Shown here piece by piece: positions 63,847 to 64,000 of a stretch of 64,000 nt of DNA. Source of the DNA: JAGNHS01 sp964609695 (GTDB taxonomy: Bacteria > Bdellovibrionota > UBA2428); NCBI GenBank assembly GCA_964609695.1, contig CAZSSP010000009.1, positions 5,909-69,908 on the forward strand, in the 5' to 3' direction. Below the pieces are notes generated by a model. It had not been told where the DNA came from, ran no database searches, and worked only from the letters and a program-made list of their open reading frames with translations. How positions within the stretch are numbered: position 1 is the first letter of the stretch; every line of letters begins with the position of its first letter. Position numbers and translations under genes: made by a program.

Positions 63847-64000
63847 ATGAGCCGCGCAGCTAAAGAAAAAAAAGCTCAAGAGTGGAAAGCTGGTTTAGAA
63901 TTCCCTTACGCCGTTGTTAGAAGCGGTGGAAAACAATACTGTGTTTCTAAAGGAGACATGGTTCTCGGTGAAAAATTAGAAGTCGAAGCTGGAACTACTT
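63847..64000 (+). CDS. rplU: 50S ribosomal protein L21, start only
   Basis: The first 51 residues are visible; the gene runs off the right edge. PYAVVRSGGKQYCVSKGDMV matches the start of L21 (YAVIxTGGKQYxVxxGD). An extension of about 19 residues, MSRAAKEKKAQEWKAGLEF, precedes it; L21 normally begins at the Tyr-Ala-Val. GGAGG about eight bases before ATG 63847 supports this start. rpmA is expected just past the edge. Confidence 0.9.
   Translation, partial: MSRAAKEKKAQEWKAGLEFPYAVVRSGGKQYCVSKGDMVLGEKLEVEAGTT

Noticed and set aside
1..64000. CRISPR arrays, insertion sequences, rRNA
   Set aside because: I saw no regularly spaced repeats, no transposase genes and no rRNA-like sequence in the window.

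Overview
The window reads as chromosome of an AT-rich, diderm, free-living or predatory bacterium, most likely a member of the Bdellovibrionota (inference from gene families, not from a marker phylogeny). Supporting signs are the many lipoproteins and secreted proteins with no named relatives, PilZ, HD-GYP and FliL-like genes, System II cytochrome c maturation, a c-di-AMP synthesis module, and the gene neighbourhoods tilS-ftsH-cdaA-cdaR and pgpH-ybeY-prfB. Genes are packed, with many ATGA or 1-20 base overlaps, and often start at TTG or GTG. About 60 protein genes and one tRNA are called.

Region 1 (1-4338) is a nitric-oxide response unit: an NnrS-like membrane protein, an Rrf2/NsrR-like regulator and a one-chain quinol nitric oxide reductase, with two inverted repeats in the two control regions. 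Region 2 (4394-10181) is a compact mobile-element-like module that abuts a tRNA-Ala(GGC) gene. It holds a DNA-binding protein with a sigma-region-4-like helix-turn-helix, a VirD4/TraG-type coupling ATPase, a replication-relaxation family protein, a large hairpin, a small coupled ORF and a large serine recombinase whose reading frame runs through a bidirectional terminator and the complement of the tRNA. No relaxase was recognised.

Region 3 (10386-25260) is a long leftward block: tsaE, nnr and glmM; then three secreted or membrane proteins including a HELGH metallopeptidase; then cdaR, cdaA, ftsH, tilS, a GYF_2-like membrane protein and a Ser/Ala-rich secreted protein. cdaA, cdaR and glmM form the familiar c-di-AMP cluster, here split by about 3.4 kb of secreted-protein genes. 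A PgpH-like c-di-AMP phosphodiesterase lies at 48490-50856.

Region 4 (25310-45011) is mixed. It has a 196-base foldback beside a PLP decarboxylase gene, a DUF4340-cyclophilin fusion, a ferredoxin, a HAD phosphatase, a PilZ protein, DsbD, a phasin-like-RidA fusion, RibD-C-like, 5'-nucleotidase and PgsA genes, an RCC1-repeat lipoprotein, CcsA/ResB and a FliL-like protein. Region 5 (45266-52036) has an HD-GYP protein, Hsp20, prfB with the classical +1 programmed frameshift, ybeY, pgpH and queA. Region 6 (52211-64000) has a peptide ABC importer without its ATPases, a beta-helix surface lipoprotein, a secreted GT-B-like protein, a SpoIID-like protein, a degenerate uracil-DNA-glycosylase-like protein, an aldo/keto reductase and the start of rplU.

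The best candidates for something undescribed are the coupling-protein/replication-relaxation/recombinase module with its hairpin, the large foldback at 25310-25505, whose arm recurs near 45158, and the two unusual fusions (DUF4340-cyclophilin and phasin-like-RidA).
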